Source: an uncultured Clostridia bacterium (lineage in GTDB: Bacteria > Bacillota > Clostridia > Christensenellales > Borkfalkiaceae). From it: 36,053 nt of DNA. Positions 1 through 8,101 of this stretch are shown here, piece after piece. Made by a program: the position numbers and the translations under genes. Below the pieces are notes generated by a model. The model saw only the letters and a program-made list of their open reading frames with translations, was not told where the DNA came from and searched no databases. The stretch lies in the NCBI GenBank assembly GCA_947627515.1, contig CANQWI010000005.1, forward strand, positions 1 to 36,053, given 5' to 3'. The first letter of the stretch is position 1, and each line of letters starts with the position of its first letter.

Positions 1-2
1 CT

Positions 3-1349
3 CTTGAGACATGGGCAGAGGACCTCATTGCGCGCAGATTGCCCCGCATCTACGGCATTTTAAAGGAGATCAACCGCCGCTTCTGCGACGATCTGTGGCA
101 CCGCTTCCCGGGAGACTGGAACAGGATCTCCCGCATGGCCGTTCTGTCGCACAATACCGTCCGCATGGCCAACCTTTGCGTCATGGGCTCTCACAGCGTC
201 AACGGGGTTTCCGCGCTTCACAGCGAAATCATCAAGGACAGCATTTTCCACGATTTTTACGAATATACGCCCGAGAAATTTACCAATGTCACAAACGGCA
301 TCGCCCACAGACGTTGGCTCAACCAGTCCAATCCCGAGCTCTGTGCGCTTCTGAACGACTGCATCGGTACGGGATATGCGAAAAATGCGGAAAAGCTTGC
401 CGAGTTCAAGAAATTTGAAAATGACGAGAGCGTTTTAAAACGTCTCGGCGAGATCAAGCGCATCAAAAAGGAGCAATTTGCGCAATATGCAAGGAGCTAT
501 CAGGGCGCGGTCGTCGATCCGAATACGCTCTTTGACGTGCAGGCAAAGCGCATGCACGAGTACAAACGCCAGCTTCTCAATGTTCTGCACATCATCGGCG
601 AGTACAATGACTTGAAGGAAAACCCCGACCTCGACGTTCAGCCCAAGACATACATTTTCGGTGCCAAGGCCGCGGCTGGCTACGATATGGCAAAGCAGAT
701 CATCAAGCTCATCTGCTACCTTGCCGAGGATATCCGCAAAAATCCGAGAGTTAACGAGAAGCTCAACGTCATTTACATGGAGAACTACAATGTGACGATG
801 TCCGAGAAGCTCATGCCCGCATCCGAGATCTCAGAGCAGATCTCCTTGGCGGGGAAGGAGGCGAGCGGCACGGGGAACATGAAGTTTATGATCAACGGTG
901 CGCTCACGATCGGGACGCTCGACGGAGCAAATGTGGAAATGACGGAGCGCGTCGGTTCAGACAACATCTTCATCTTCGGCCTCAAGGCAGACGAGGTGAA
1001 GGAGCTGTGGAGCCGTGGATACAATTCAAGCGCGTATTATAACCAAAACTATGCGATGCGGCAGATCATCGAGTCGCTCATCGTCGGCTTCAACGGTTGC
1101 TCATTTGCGGATATCGCCAATTATCTTCTGCGCAACGCGCCCGTCGCCGATCCCTATATGTGCCTTGCGGATTTCGAATCGTACGCCCAGACCAAGAGCG
1201 TCATGACGGAGCTTTACCGCACCGATCAAATGGGATGGAACAGAAAATCGCTCAACAACATCGCCGCGGCGGGATATTTCTCCGCAGACAGAAGCGTCCG
1301 CGAGTACGCGACAAGGATCTGGAATCTCAAGCCTCTGAATACCAAATAA
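3..1349 (+). CDS. glgP: Glycogen/starch (maltodextrin) phosphorylase, 3' part only
   Basis: The reading frame is open to the left edge, so the gene begins upstream; about 448 C-terminal codons are visible. The family releases glucose-1-phosphate from alpha-1,4-glucans in the cytoplasm using pyridoxal phosphate. Family signatures seen are AKRMHEYKRQLLN (from about 541), EASGTGNMKFM with the cofactor lysine encoded at 882-884, and NGALTIGTLDGANVEM directly after it. The end (RIWNLKPL) is typical of the family. The stop lies 7 bases before the next gene, a glucan hydrolase, so the two probably form a storage-glucan degradation operon. Family assignment is secure; glycogen versus maltodextrin preference cannot be told from this fragment. 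Confidence 0.95.
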   Translation, partial: LETWAEDLIARRLPRIYGILKEINRRFCDDLWHRFPGDWNRISRMAVLSHNTVRMANLCVMGSHSVNGVSALHSEIIKDSIFHDFYEYTPEKFTNVTNGIAHRRWLNQSNPELCALLNDCIGTGYAKNAEKLAEFKKFENDESVLKRLGEIKRIKKEQFAQYARSYQGAVVDPNTLFDVQAKRMHEYKRQLLNVLHIIGEYNDLKENPDLDVQPKTYIFGAKAAAGYDMAKQIIKLICYLAEDIRKNPRVNEKLNVIYMENYNVTMSEKLMPASEISEQISLAGKEASGTGNMKFMINGALTIGTLDGANVEMTERVGSDNIFIFGLKADEVKELWSRGYNSSAYYNQNYAMRQIIESLIVGFNGCSFADIANYLLRNAPVADPYMCLADFESYAQTKSVMTELYRTDQMGWNRKSLNNIAAAGYFSADRSVREYATRIWNLKPLNTK

Positions 1350-1356
1350 ACCGCCA

Positions 1357-3207
1357 ATGTATTATTACGATCCACTCGACAGGGCCTGCAAAAGCGTTTG
1401 CGGAGCCATTCCCGCCGAAGGCAGCCTGTCGTTCCACCTCTATAGCAAAGAAGAGAGCGGAGAAGCAGCATTCTCCGCTCAATCTTGTACGCTGATCCTT
1501 TGGAAAGATGGGGAAACGGCGCAGCTTTTCCCGATGAAGCGGGAGGAGGACGGCTTTTCCCTGCATCTTTGCTTTCATGAGACAGGCCTATATTTCTACC
1601 ACTTTGAGCTGGACGGCAGAAAATTCAAATGCGGCGTCCTGAGAAGGGGATGCTTCAACGACAATGCCGCCGATTGGCAGGTCACCGTCTATGATGAAGA
1701 ATACAAAACGCCCGACTGGTTCAAGGGCGGCGTCATGTATCAGATCTTTCCGGACCGCTTCTGCCGCGGCGAGGGAGCATACCCCGTTGCCGAGGGGAAA
1801 ATTTTGCGCGAGGATTGGGGCGGGCTTCCCTCCTTCCGTGCAAATGCGGATGGAAAGATCCCAAACAATGATTTTTTCGGCGGGAATCTGAACGGGGTAA
1901 GGCAAAAGCTCGGCTATCTGAAGGAGCTCGGCGTCACGGCGATCTACTTTAACCCCATTTTCGAGGCGTTCTCCAATCACCGCTACGATACGGGCGATTA
2001 TCGCAAAATCGACCGCCTTCTCGGCACGGAGCAGGAGCTTGACGATCTCATTCGGGACGCAAAAGAGCACGGCATCCGTATCATTCTCGACGGCGTCTTT
2101 AATCACACGGGCGACGACAGCCGCTATTTCAACAAATACGGCAGGTATGACAGCGTCGGGGCCTATCAATCCGAGGCCTCACCCTACGCCGATTGGTACA
2201 AATTTAAGGAGTTTCCTCGGCGATATGACTGCTGGTGGGGCATTGAGATCCTGCCCGAGGTCAACGAGACCTCGGCGTCCTATCAGGACTTTATCATGGG
2301 AAAGGACGGCGTGCTGAAGCAGTGGCTACGGCATGGGATCGGCGGCTACCGCATTGATGTTGCGGACGAGTTGCCCGATTTCTTCCTGCAAAAGCTACGT
2401 GAAAGCGTCAAGGAAGAGGATCCCGACGCCATCATTATCGGCGAGGTTTGGGAGGACGCCTCCAACAAAATTTCCTATGATGTGCGGCGAGAGTATCTGC
2501 AGGGCTACGAGCTTGACAGTGTAATGAACTACCCGTTGAAAAACGGCATCATCAACTTCATCCGCACGGGCATGACCTACCTGCTGCGCGAGACGATCGC
2601 GACCCTTCTCGACAATTATCCCAAAACCACGCTCGACAGCCTGATGAATATCCTCGGTTCGCATGACACGCCCCGCATCCTCACCGTGTTCGGAGGCGAG
2701 GACTGCACCGACAAGGAGGAGATGGCCGTGCGCTTTATGAGCGACGAGGCGCGGGCAAGAGCCAAGAAAATGCTGAAAATGGCAGCCGTTCTCCAGTTTA
2801 CGCTCCCCGGAGTGCCGTGCATCTATTACGGGGATGAGGTCGGGATGGAGGGATATCAGGATCCATTCTGCCGTAGATGCTTTCCATGGGACAATATCGA
2901 CGAGGAGCTACACGCCTTCTACCAAGCCCTCGGCCGTATCCGCGGCGGCAGTATGAAGGGAATTTTTGCGGAAGGGAATTACAGGGAGCTGTATGCCGAC
3001 ACAGCCTGCCTTTTGTATGAGAGAAGAAACGGGGACGAAAGCGTTGTTGTCTTTGTAAATCGCGGCTCCTGCAAATACACTCTGCATTTTGACGGCACGC
3101 GGCAGGAGGTTCTCACAAATGAACTTTTTACAAAGAAAATCACCGTAGAGCCGTACTCCTGCGGTATTTTAACGAAATACTATGTCTTACATAATACCTA
3201 TGTCTGA
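1357..3207 (+). CDS. GH13 alpha-glucan hydrolase (neopullulanase / cyclomaltodextrinase / maltogenic amylase type)
   Basis: 616 residues. An N-terminal beta-rich region (about 1-115) resembles the CBM34-like domain of GH13_20 enzymes. The catalytic barrel follows: YQIFPDRF, DGVFNH, GGYRIDVADE (nucleophile Asp334), IIGEVWED (acid/base Glu363) and GSHDTPR (Asp437). No signal peptide is visible, so it is probably cytoplasmic and acts on oligosaccharides alongside the upstream phosphorylase. No Shine-Dalgarno precedes the ATG; translation may be coupled to the upstream gene. The natural family end appears to be VEPYSCGIL. The last codons (YYVLHNTYV) and the stop come from a palindromic repeat at 3177-3216. 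The exact substrate cannot be fixed. Confidence 0.9.
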   Translation: MYYYDPLDRACKSVCGAIPAEGSLSFHLYSKEESGEAAFSAQSCTLILWKDGETAQLFPMKREEDGFSLHLCFHETGLYFYHFELDGRKFKCGVLRRGCFNDNAADWQVTVYDEEYKTPDWFKGGVMYQIFPDRFCRGEGAYPVAEGKILREDWGGLPSFRANADGKIPNNDFFGGNLNGVRQKLGYLKELGVTAIYFNPIFEAFSNHRYDTGDYRKIDRLLGTEQELDDLIRDAKEHGIRIILDGVFNHTGDDSRYFNKYGRYDSVGAYQSEASPYADWYKFKEFPRRYDCWWGIEILPEVNETSASYQDFIMGKDGVLKQWLRHGIGGYRIDVADELPDFFLQKLRESVKEEDPDAIIIGEVWEDASNKISYDVRREYLQGYELDSVMNYPLKNGIINFIRTGMTYLLRETIATLLDNYPKTTLDSLMNILGSHDTPRILTVFGGEDCTDKEEMAVRFMSDEARARAKKMLKMAAVLQFTLPGVPCIYYGDEVGMEGYQDPFCRRCFPWDNIDEELHAFYQALGRIRGGSMKGIFAEGNYRELYADTACLLYERRNGDESVVVFVNRGSCKYTLHFDGTRQEVLTNELFTKKITVEPYSCGILTKYYVLHNTYV

Positions 3208-3216
3208 CATAGTATT
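3177..3216 (+). repeat. Palindromic repeat element, copy 1 (long, tandem form)
   Basis: Two adjoining palindrome-like units of about 18 bases, TATGTCTTACATA and TATGTCTGACATA, with ATACTATGTC and GACATAGTAT as outer inverted ends. The second unit and its left flank match the three other copies. Here the junction reads TTACATAATAC followed by an extra C and CTATGTCTGACATA, so the open frame seen in other copies (LHSTMSDI) is shifted and ends at TGA. The element therefore provides the C-terminus and stop of the GH13 gene. Its orientation relative to the host gene is the same as at the other three sites. Confidence 0.85.
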
Positions 3217-3631
3217 TAAAATTGAAGGATATCCAAAATTTCCCGGTGAATGCTGAAATTGGGTGTAAAATGACCTGCAAAGCATATGTGTGAGAAATGC
3301 TACGGCGAATCTTGCATCGGAATGATGGAAATTGTTTTGGAAAAGCTTCGGCTAATTTTCCAAAAAAATCGTAAATACAACATCCGTCATAAAATAAAAA
3401 AAGTATTTCCGAAAAAATGCTTATCAGGGAGAATATGCAAAATACAAAAAAATCGCCCAATTTCCCCCTTTTATACCCCATAACTATTCGTAAAAGCGTG
3501 ATTTTGCGAACAGTTCTCAGTGTATCACAAACTCCTCTCTCTCAAGAGCTTGCGCGAAAATGTCTTATGGCTGTGAAAGGCTGTCGCTTTCCCCTCGGTG
3601 AGAAATTTTCATAAATCACTCTTTTACGGCA
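3217..3631. other. Non-coding stretch with one hairpin
   Basis: AT-rich intergenic region between the GH13 gene and the tyrosine recombinase. I see no credible gene. An imperfect inverted repeat at 3335-3365 (TTTTGGAAAA and TTTTCCAAAA arms around AGC-TTCG-GCT) could fold in RNA. It lacks a following run of T, so it is a weak terminator candidate at best. Confidence 0.5.
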
Positions 3632-3660
3632 TTGACATCTTCCCCGTTTTGCGTTATAAT
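3632..3660 (+). promoter_or_regulatory. Consensus sigma-A promoter of the tyrosine recombinase gene
   Basis: TTGACA at 3632-3637, a 17-base spacer, TATAAT at 3655-3660: a perfect match to the housekeeping consensus. The -10 ends only 6 bases before the ATG at 3667, so the predicted start of transcription falls on or beside the start codon and the mRNA should be leaderless. Confidence 0.85.
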
Positions 3661-3666
3661 CCAAGC

Positions 3667-4734
3667 ATGGCAAACCGTAGCGTCAACTATTATCAGGAAC
3701 GGAATTTAAAGAATCTCGAACGGATCGACGGCCTCCTCGATGAGCTTCCAGAGTACTGCGAGGATTTTTTCCGTGGCGTCGAGGAGCGTACCAGCGTTCT
3801 TACCCGTCTCAACTATGCCTATGACCTCCGTATCTTTTTTGATTTTCTCTCAAAAAAACGTTTTAAAAACAAATCTCCCAAAGAGATCACGCTTGAGGAT
3901 CTCGAGCAGGTCACGGACACAGACATCGAGATCTTTCTCTCCTATCTCTCCCGCTATACCTATGGCGGCAAGCGTCTCTCCTGCAACGAACGCGCCAAGG
4001 CGAGAAAGCTCTCCACCGTGCGTTCCCTCTTTAAATACTTCTTCAATAAGGGCCTCATCTGCGTCGATAATGCCGCCAAGGTCTCCACGCCCAAGCTTCA
4101 TGAGAAGGAGATCATTCGTCTTGACGGCAACGAGGTAAATGAGATTTTAAACACGGCAGAGTATGGAAACGGGCTTTCTCCCCATGCCTCCCACTATCAT
4201 GACCGCACGACTGTGCGGGATACGGCCATCCTGACCCTGTTTTTGGGCACGGGCATCCGTATTTCCGAGCTTGTCGGGCTCAACAATGAGAGCATCGACT
4301 TTGACAACAACTCCTTTATCGTCACGCGCAAGGGCGGGAATCAGGCCATTTTGTACTTTTCCGATGAGGTCGCAGACGCGCTCGCGGCCTATATCGAACA
4401 AAAAAAAGGCGACCCGAAGGTCCCCGATGGCTCCCCCTCCCCCCTCTTTCTCTCCATGCAATATAAGCGGATCACGGTGCGGGCGGTTGAAAATCTTGTC
4501 AAAAAATATGCCAAGATCGTCTCGCCGCTCAAAAAAATCACACCGCACAAGCTCCGCTCCACCTATGGCACCGCACTTTACAGGCAGACGCATGATATCT
4601 ACATCGTCGCAGATGTTTTGGGCCATAGAGACGTCAATACGACGCGAAAACACTATGCTGCAATCACAGAGGACAATCGCAAATCTGTTGCCGATAAGGT
4701 AAAGCTCCACCGTACCGAGGAGGACGATGAGTGA
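3667..4734 (+). CDS. Tyrosine recombinase (XerC/XerD-like)
   Basis: 355 residues from the ATG at 3667. I prefer this to the in-frame GTG at 3598 because the perfect promoter lies between them. An N-terminal SAM-like core-binding domain (about 35-135) is followed by the catalytic domain. Catalytic residues seen are Arg198 (GTGIRISEL), Lys222 (TRKGGN), His294 and Arg297 (HKLRSTYG), His320 (LGHRDVNTTRKHY) and nucleophile Tyr330. All are present, so it should be active. The stop overlaps the start of hflX by four bases. The setting beside hflX and lexA looks chromosomal, favouring a Xer-type dimer-resolution role over a phage integrase, but no dif site was recognised in the window. Confidence 0.85.
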   Translation: MANRSVNYYQERNLKNLERIDGLLDELPEYCEDFFRGVEERTSVLTRLNYAYDLRIFFDFLSKKRFKNKSPKEITLEDLEQVTDTDIEIFLSYLSRYTYGGKRLSCNERAKARKLSTVRSLFKYFFNKGLICVDNAAKVSTPKLHEKEIIRLDGNEVNEILNTAEYGNGLSPHASHYHDRTTVRDTAILTLFLGTGIRISELVGLNNESIDFDNNSFIVTRKGGNQAILYFSDEVADALAAYIEQKKGDPKVPDGSPSPLFLSMQYKRITVRAVENLVKKYAKIVSPLKKITPHKLRSTYGTALYRQTHDIYIVADVLGHRDVNTTRKHYAAITEDNRKSVADKVKLHRTEEDDE

Positions 4735-5966
4735 AGACGGCCGAAATTATCTATGTGATCCAGCCCGTTGAGGGCGAGAATGCCCGTGTTCTGCATGACG
4801 AGATCGTCTCTCTTATCGAGAGTGCGGGCGCGGAGTATGCGGGAACGATCTATCAGGGCATACGCGAGATCGATCCTGCTACCTACATCGGCAGCGGGAA
4901 GCTTTCAGAGCTTAATCAGCGGCTCGAGGGGCTCGATGTCACCGTCCTTTTCAACGGCGAGCTCTCCCCTTCCCAGACGCTCAACATCTCCAAGGCTCTT
5001 GACGGCCGCAAGGTAATCGACAGGACCACCCTGATCCTCGACATCTTTGCCCTTCGCGCCAAGAGCAACGAGGGAAAAATTCAAGTCGAGCTTGCCCAGC
5101 TCAAGTATCTCTATCCCCGTCTCAAGGGAAAGGGAGAGGCACTTTCCCGTCTTGGCGGCGGGATCGGCACGCGTGGTCCCGGGGAGACGCGGCTTGAGAC
5201 GGACAGGCGGCACATCAGAAATCGCATCCGTGCCCTTGAGGGAAGGCTCAGCGAGACGGAGAAGCGTCGCAGCCTGCAGGTCAGCCGCAGAAAAAAAGAG
5301 CAGATCAGAACGATCGCCCTTGTCGGCTATACGAATACGGGGAAATCCACCCTTCTCAACCATCTTACGGGTGCGGAGGTGCTTGTCAAGGACGCTCTCT
5401 TTGCGACGCTTGATCCCACGGCGCGGGCATTTGAGATCGAAGGCGTCCCCTTTCTCCTTGTAGATACGGTCGGATTCTTACAGAGCCTCCCCCATCATCT
5501 CATCGAGGCCTTCCGCTCCACGCTCGAAAGTGCGCTCAACTGCGACCTTGCGCTCGTCGTCTGCGACGCAAGCGGCGAATATGAAATGCAGATGAGGACG
5601 ACCCTCTCCACTCTCAACGACATGGGCTTTTCCTCTCCCTATCTTGTCGTGATGAATAAATGCGACCTCGTGGAAAACAGAGAGGCCCTTCCCAAGGACG
5701 CCGTTTGCATTTCAGCCTCGAACGACCTCGGCCTCGAGGAGCTCAAGCGCAGGATCTTTGACGCCCTGAAGGACCAATTTGTGCGGGCAGAACTCTGCAT
5801 TCCCTATGAAAAAATGGCACAGTACAGTGTCATACGCTCCCTTCTTACCGAGCAAGCCGTGGAATATACCGACGACGGTGCGATCGTCAAGGCAATCATT
5901 CCCGCATATTATGCCCAAAAATTTACTTCGTTTTCTCGGGATCTCCGTCATAATTCGGATCCATGA
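4731..5966 (+). CDS. hflX: Ribosome-associated GTPase HflX
   Basis: 411 residues with a GTG start that overlaps the stop of the preceding gene (GTGA) and a strong AGGAGG at 4719-4724. Domain order is family-typical: an N-terminal HflX domain, a basic linker with the GGGIGTRGPGE motif, then the G domain with GYTNTGKSTL (G1), DTVGFLQSLPHHL (G3) and NKCDL (G4). HflX splits stalled 70S ribosomes in related bacteria. The last 44 bases overlap the 3' end of the Cys-rich mini-gene on the opposite strand. No terminator is evident after the stop. Confidence 0.95.
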   Translation: MKTAEIIYVIQPVEGENARVLHDEIVSLIESAGAEYAGTIYQGIREIDPATYIGSGKLSELNQRLEGLDVTVLFNGELSPSQTLNISKALDGRKVIDRTTLILDIFALRAKSNEGKIQVELAQLKYLYPRLKGKGEALSRLGGGIGTRGPGETRLETDRRHIRNRIRALEGRLSETEKRRSLQVSRRKKEQIRTIALVGYTNTGKSTLLNHLTGAEVLVKDALFATLDPTARAFEIEGVPFLLVDTVGFLQSLPHHLIEAFRSTLESALNCDLALVVCDASGEYEMQMRTTLSTLNDMGFSSPYLVVMNKCDLVENREALPKDAVCISASNDLGLEELKRRIFDALKDQFVRAELCIPYEKMAQYSVIRSLLTEQAVEYTDDGAIVKAIIPAYYAQKFTSFSRDLRHNSDP

Positions 5967-6120
5967 TGATCCTGTCGATCTTGATCGTGGCATAATCCTT
6001 GATGTCGAGACATTTCCCGCAGTTGTCGCAGATCTTGTTGGGGTCAAGGTCGCAGACCATACATTCAAGACAGCCGTCGCATTCCTTTGTCTCGTCGAGA
6101 ACACACATTTTTGTTTCCAT
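5923..6120 (-). CDS. Small cysteine-rich protein, putative metal binder
   Basis: 65 residues with eight cysteines in the first half, arranged as CVLDETKECDGCLECMVCD and then CDNCGKC. The paired CxxC motifs suggest zinc or Fe-S binding, though the spacing is not that of a classic 2[4Fe-4S] ferredoxin. Similar short Cys-rich proteins next to lexA occur in other Clostridia as far as I recall, but I know of no assigned function. The 3' end runs 44 bases into hflX on the opposite strand. The ribosome binding site is weak, and Met5 is an alternative start. It is divergent from lexA, and the lexA operator lies in the shared 112-base gap, so SOS control is possible. Confidence 0.75.
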   Translation of the reverse strand: METKMCVLDETKECDGCLECMVCDLDPNKICDNCGKCLDIKDYATIKIDRIIMDPNYDGDPEKTK

Positions 6121-6176
6121 ATCTATAGTTTACCACGAAAATTCAAAAAAAGCAACAAATATTTCTCAAAACCATG

Positions 6177-6188
6177 GAACATTTGTTT
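6177..6188. promoter_or_regulatory. LexA (SOS) operator
   Basis: GAACATTTGTTT fits the Gram-positive LexA/DinR box GAAC-N4-GTTY. It overlaps the -35 of the lexA promoter, as expected for autorepression. It also lies upstream of the divergent Cys-rich mini-gene. Confidence 0.85.
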
Positions 6189-6215
6189 GCGATATTTTTT
6201 TATTTGTGCTATAAT
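6187..6215 (+). promoter_or_regulatory. lexA promoter
   Basis: TTGCGA at 6187-6192, a 17-base spacer and TATAAT at 6210-6215. An AGAGGTG ribosome binding site follows before the ATG at 6233, so this gene has an ordinary leader. Confidence 0.8.
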
Positions 6216-6232
6216 ACCTGTAGAGGTGAAGT

Positions 6233-6841
6233 ATGATAAATCAAGACAGATTGATGGAGCTCTTTGATTATGTCCGTCGGTACAATGACGAAAACGGGTT
6301 TCCCCCCTCCGTCCGCGACATCTGCGAGGCATTGAATATCAAATCTACCGCAACAGTCTACGACTATATCAACAGACTGCGGGAGCAGGGCTATCTCGAG
6401 AAGTCAGCCAAGAAAAACCGCTCCGTGACCGTTCGAGGGTGCTCCTCGGTGCGCATTCCTCTCCTCGGCGTGGTCAACGCAGGCCGGCCCATCCTCGCCG
6501 TGGAGAATAACGAGGGATATTATACCCTACCCGAGGCGGAATTCAAGGGTGATGATCTGTTTTTACTCCGTGTGCACGGCGAATCCATGATCGAAGCGGG
6601 CATTTTTGACGGAGATAAGATCATTGTCAAGCGTCAGGAGAGTGCCGAAAACGGCGAGATCGTTGTCGCCATGTTCGACGACGGGACGATGAACGGCGCT
6701 ACGGTCAAACGCTACTTCCGGAGGAACGGGAAAATCATTCTGCACCCAGAAAACAGCACAATGGAAGATATTGTTCCCGAAAATCAGGAAAGTATTAGGA
6801 TCCTCGGTAAAGTCATCGGCCTCATGCGCAGTTTTCGGTAA
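6233..6841 (+). CDS. lexA: SOS repressor LexA
   Basis: 202 residues. The N-terminal winged helix (about 1-65) has the LexA pattern PPSVRDICEALNIKSTATVYDYI. The self-cleavage site is Ala83-Gly84 (VNAGRP), and the catalytic dyad is Ser118 (HGESMIEAG) and Lys159 (ATVKRY). All parts for RecA-stimulated autocleavage are present. The operator at 6177-6188 shows autoregulation. I saw no second clear LexA box elsewhere in the window, although I could not scan systematically. Confidence 0.97.
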   Translation: MINQDRLMELFDYVRRYNDENGFPPSVRDICEALNIKSTATVYDYINRLREQGYLEKSAKKNRSVTVRGCSSVRIPLLGVVNAGRPILAVENNEGYYTLPEAEFKGDDLFLLRVHGESMIEAGIFDGDKIIVKRQESAENGEIVVAMFDDGTMNGATVKRYFRRNGKIILHPENSTMEDIVPENQESIRILGKVIGLMRSFR

Positions 6842-6883
6842 AACACTTGAGAGCGTGCAGAAAACCATATCAGGAGGATAGGT

Positions 6884-7324
6884 ATGAAATCGATACGAAA
6901 TTTGCTCTTGACGGCGCTTTTGGTAGGTGTCGGCGCATGTCTTACCTCTTGCGGAGGCTGGGAAAAGGGCGGCTGGAAGCATTATTCCCTTGATTTTTCT
7001 CCCGGCAGTTTTCTTATTCACGACTATGAAGATGGGACTGTTTTTACGCCCGAGTCGAAAATCGATCTCTCCTTGACTGAACCTTCCGACGATACAGATG
7101 GGTTTGTGGCGTGTGTTGATGGCGTTGATGGGGACGTCTATTTCATATTTTACAATCTTGCGGACGATGTGAAAAGTATCGAATATGATTATATCGCCGA
7201 GAGAAGCATTGATTTACGGGCAGAGAAGTACAACGGCGACAGCGAGAATTTTACCTTATACGCATATGATTGGACGGATAGGATCTATTGCATGGCTTTT
7301 GATATCTTATTTGTGGCAGAATAA
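6884..7324 (+). CDS. Small predicted lipoprotein of unknown function
   Basis: 146 residues. The N-terminus is a lipoprotein signal: two basic residues, the hydrophobic run LLLTALLVGVGA and the lipobox LTSC, predicting a lipid-anchored extracellular protein of about 125 residues. The mature part is acidic, rich in Asp and aromatic residues, with no family I recognise. A strong AGGAGG precedes the ATG, and a terminator follows at 7338. It starts 42 bases after lexA and may be co-transcribed from the SOS-controlled promoter. Confidence 0.75.
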   Translation: MKSIRNLLLTALLVGVGACLTSCGGWEKGGWKHYSLDFSPGSFLIHDYEDGTVFTPESKIDLSLTEPSDDTDGFVACVDGVDGDVYFIFYNLADDVKSIEYDYIAERSIDLRAEKYNGDSENFTLYAYDWTDRIYCMAFDILFVAE

Positions 7325-7337
7325 ATTCATTGAAGTT

Positions 7338-7372
7338 AAAAAATCGGACGGAAATTAGCCGCCCGATTTTTT
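7338..7372. terminator. Bidirectional Rho-independent terminator
   Basis: Arms AAAAATCGGACGG and CCGCCCGATTTTTT with a 7-base loop and one mismatch. The A run on one side and T run on the other serve both the lipoprotein gene and the convergent membrane protein gene. Confidence 0.85.
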
Positions 7373-7377
7373 CATAG

Positions 7378-7914
7378 TTAAATCAAATCTGCTTTGAGTA
7401 AGTCGTTTCCCCTCTCGAGAATATCCGCAAGTTTCTCCTCCGTCTGGTCGATCACGGGCAGGACCTGCTTTGTTTTCTTTGCAACCATCTTTTGGAAGAT
7501 CAGATAGTTGACCCCGCAGAGAGCGATCCCGACGATGCCGAGCAAAATGCCACCGATGAGAGCGGACAAATTGTTTTCAACGAGCATGCAGAGGCACATG
7601 CCGCCGCCGAGTATGAGCGCGGCCACGATCCCGAACAGATAGGAAAAGACGCTTGCACCCGTCCGTTTGGACCTTTCGAGCCCGTTGAGGGAATCAAATG
7701 TTTCCTCGGCCTGTCGCTCGAGTTTATTGAGCTCCCCCTTGTGCTTTTGTTTTCTGTCACGGCGAAGCGACAGGGTGACACCTTCCACCGCGGAAACGTT
7801 CGTCCCCGTGACCTCCCAACCAAATGCCTCATAGAGGTCCATCGCCCTCGCTTGATCTCTTGCTTTGACCGATGCGGTCTTGTACTCATAGGACACAAAA
7901 TCTTTGTCTTGCAT
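7378..7914 (-). CDS. Membrane protein with two transmembrane helices, unknown function
   Basis: 178 residues. A soluble N-terminal half (about 1-85) contains a short basic stretch (SLRRDRKQKHK) and a likely coiled segment. Two hydrophobic helices follow (about 88-113 and 117-140), then a charged C-terminal helix. I do not recognise the family. AAGGAG lies before the ATG. The gene is divergent from a TetR-type regulator with 187 bases between them, the usual layout for a regulator and its target, so it may be controlled by that regulator. Confidence 0.75.
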   Translation of the reverse strand: MQDKDFVSYEYKTASVKARDQARAMDLYEAFGWEVTGTNVSAVEGVTLSLRRDRKQKHKGELNKLERQAEETFDSLNGLERSKRTGASVFSYLFGIVAALILGGGMCLCMLVENNLSALIGGILLGIVGIALCGVNYLIFQKMVAKKTKQVLPVIDQTEEKLADILERGNDLLKADLI

Positions 7915-7975
7915 TGTAACAATTCTCCTTTTGATAAATTTTCTCTTGCGGAGAGTCGGCTAACGCGCGTTTCGG

Positions 7976-8004
7976 TTGACTTTTCCGTGAGACAAGTGTA
8001 TCAT
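7976..8004 (+). promoter_or_regulatory. Promoter of the TetR-family gene
   Basis: TTGACT at 7976-7981, a 17-base spacer and TATCAT at 7999-8004. No long perfect dyad that I would call the TetR operator was found in the gap. Confidence 0.65.
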
Positions 8005-8101
8005 AGAATAAAATCGTCGAAAATGCAACTCCACGGAGGGGCCTTCAGACACTTCCCCGCAAACTGTCTGCCAAAATAAGACAAAAAGGAGAATATGTAT
8101 C

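Noticed and set aside
3286-3483. Short open frame between the GH13 gene and the recombinase
   Set aside because: No ribosome binding site, no recognisable motif, AT-rich lysine-heavy translation; most likely chance.
3598-3666. Longer N-terminus for the tyrosine recombinase from GTG at 3598
   Set aside because: A perfect promoter lies inside the extension, and the extra residues do not resemble the family.
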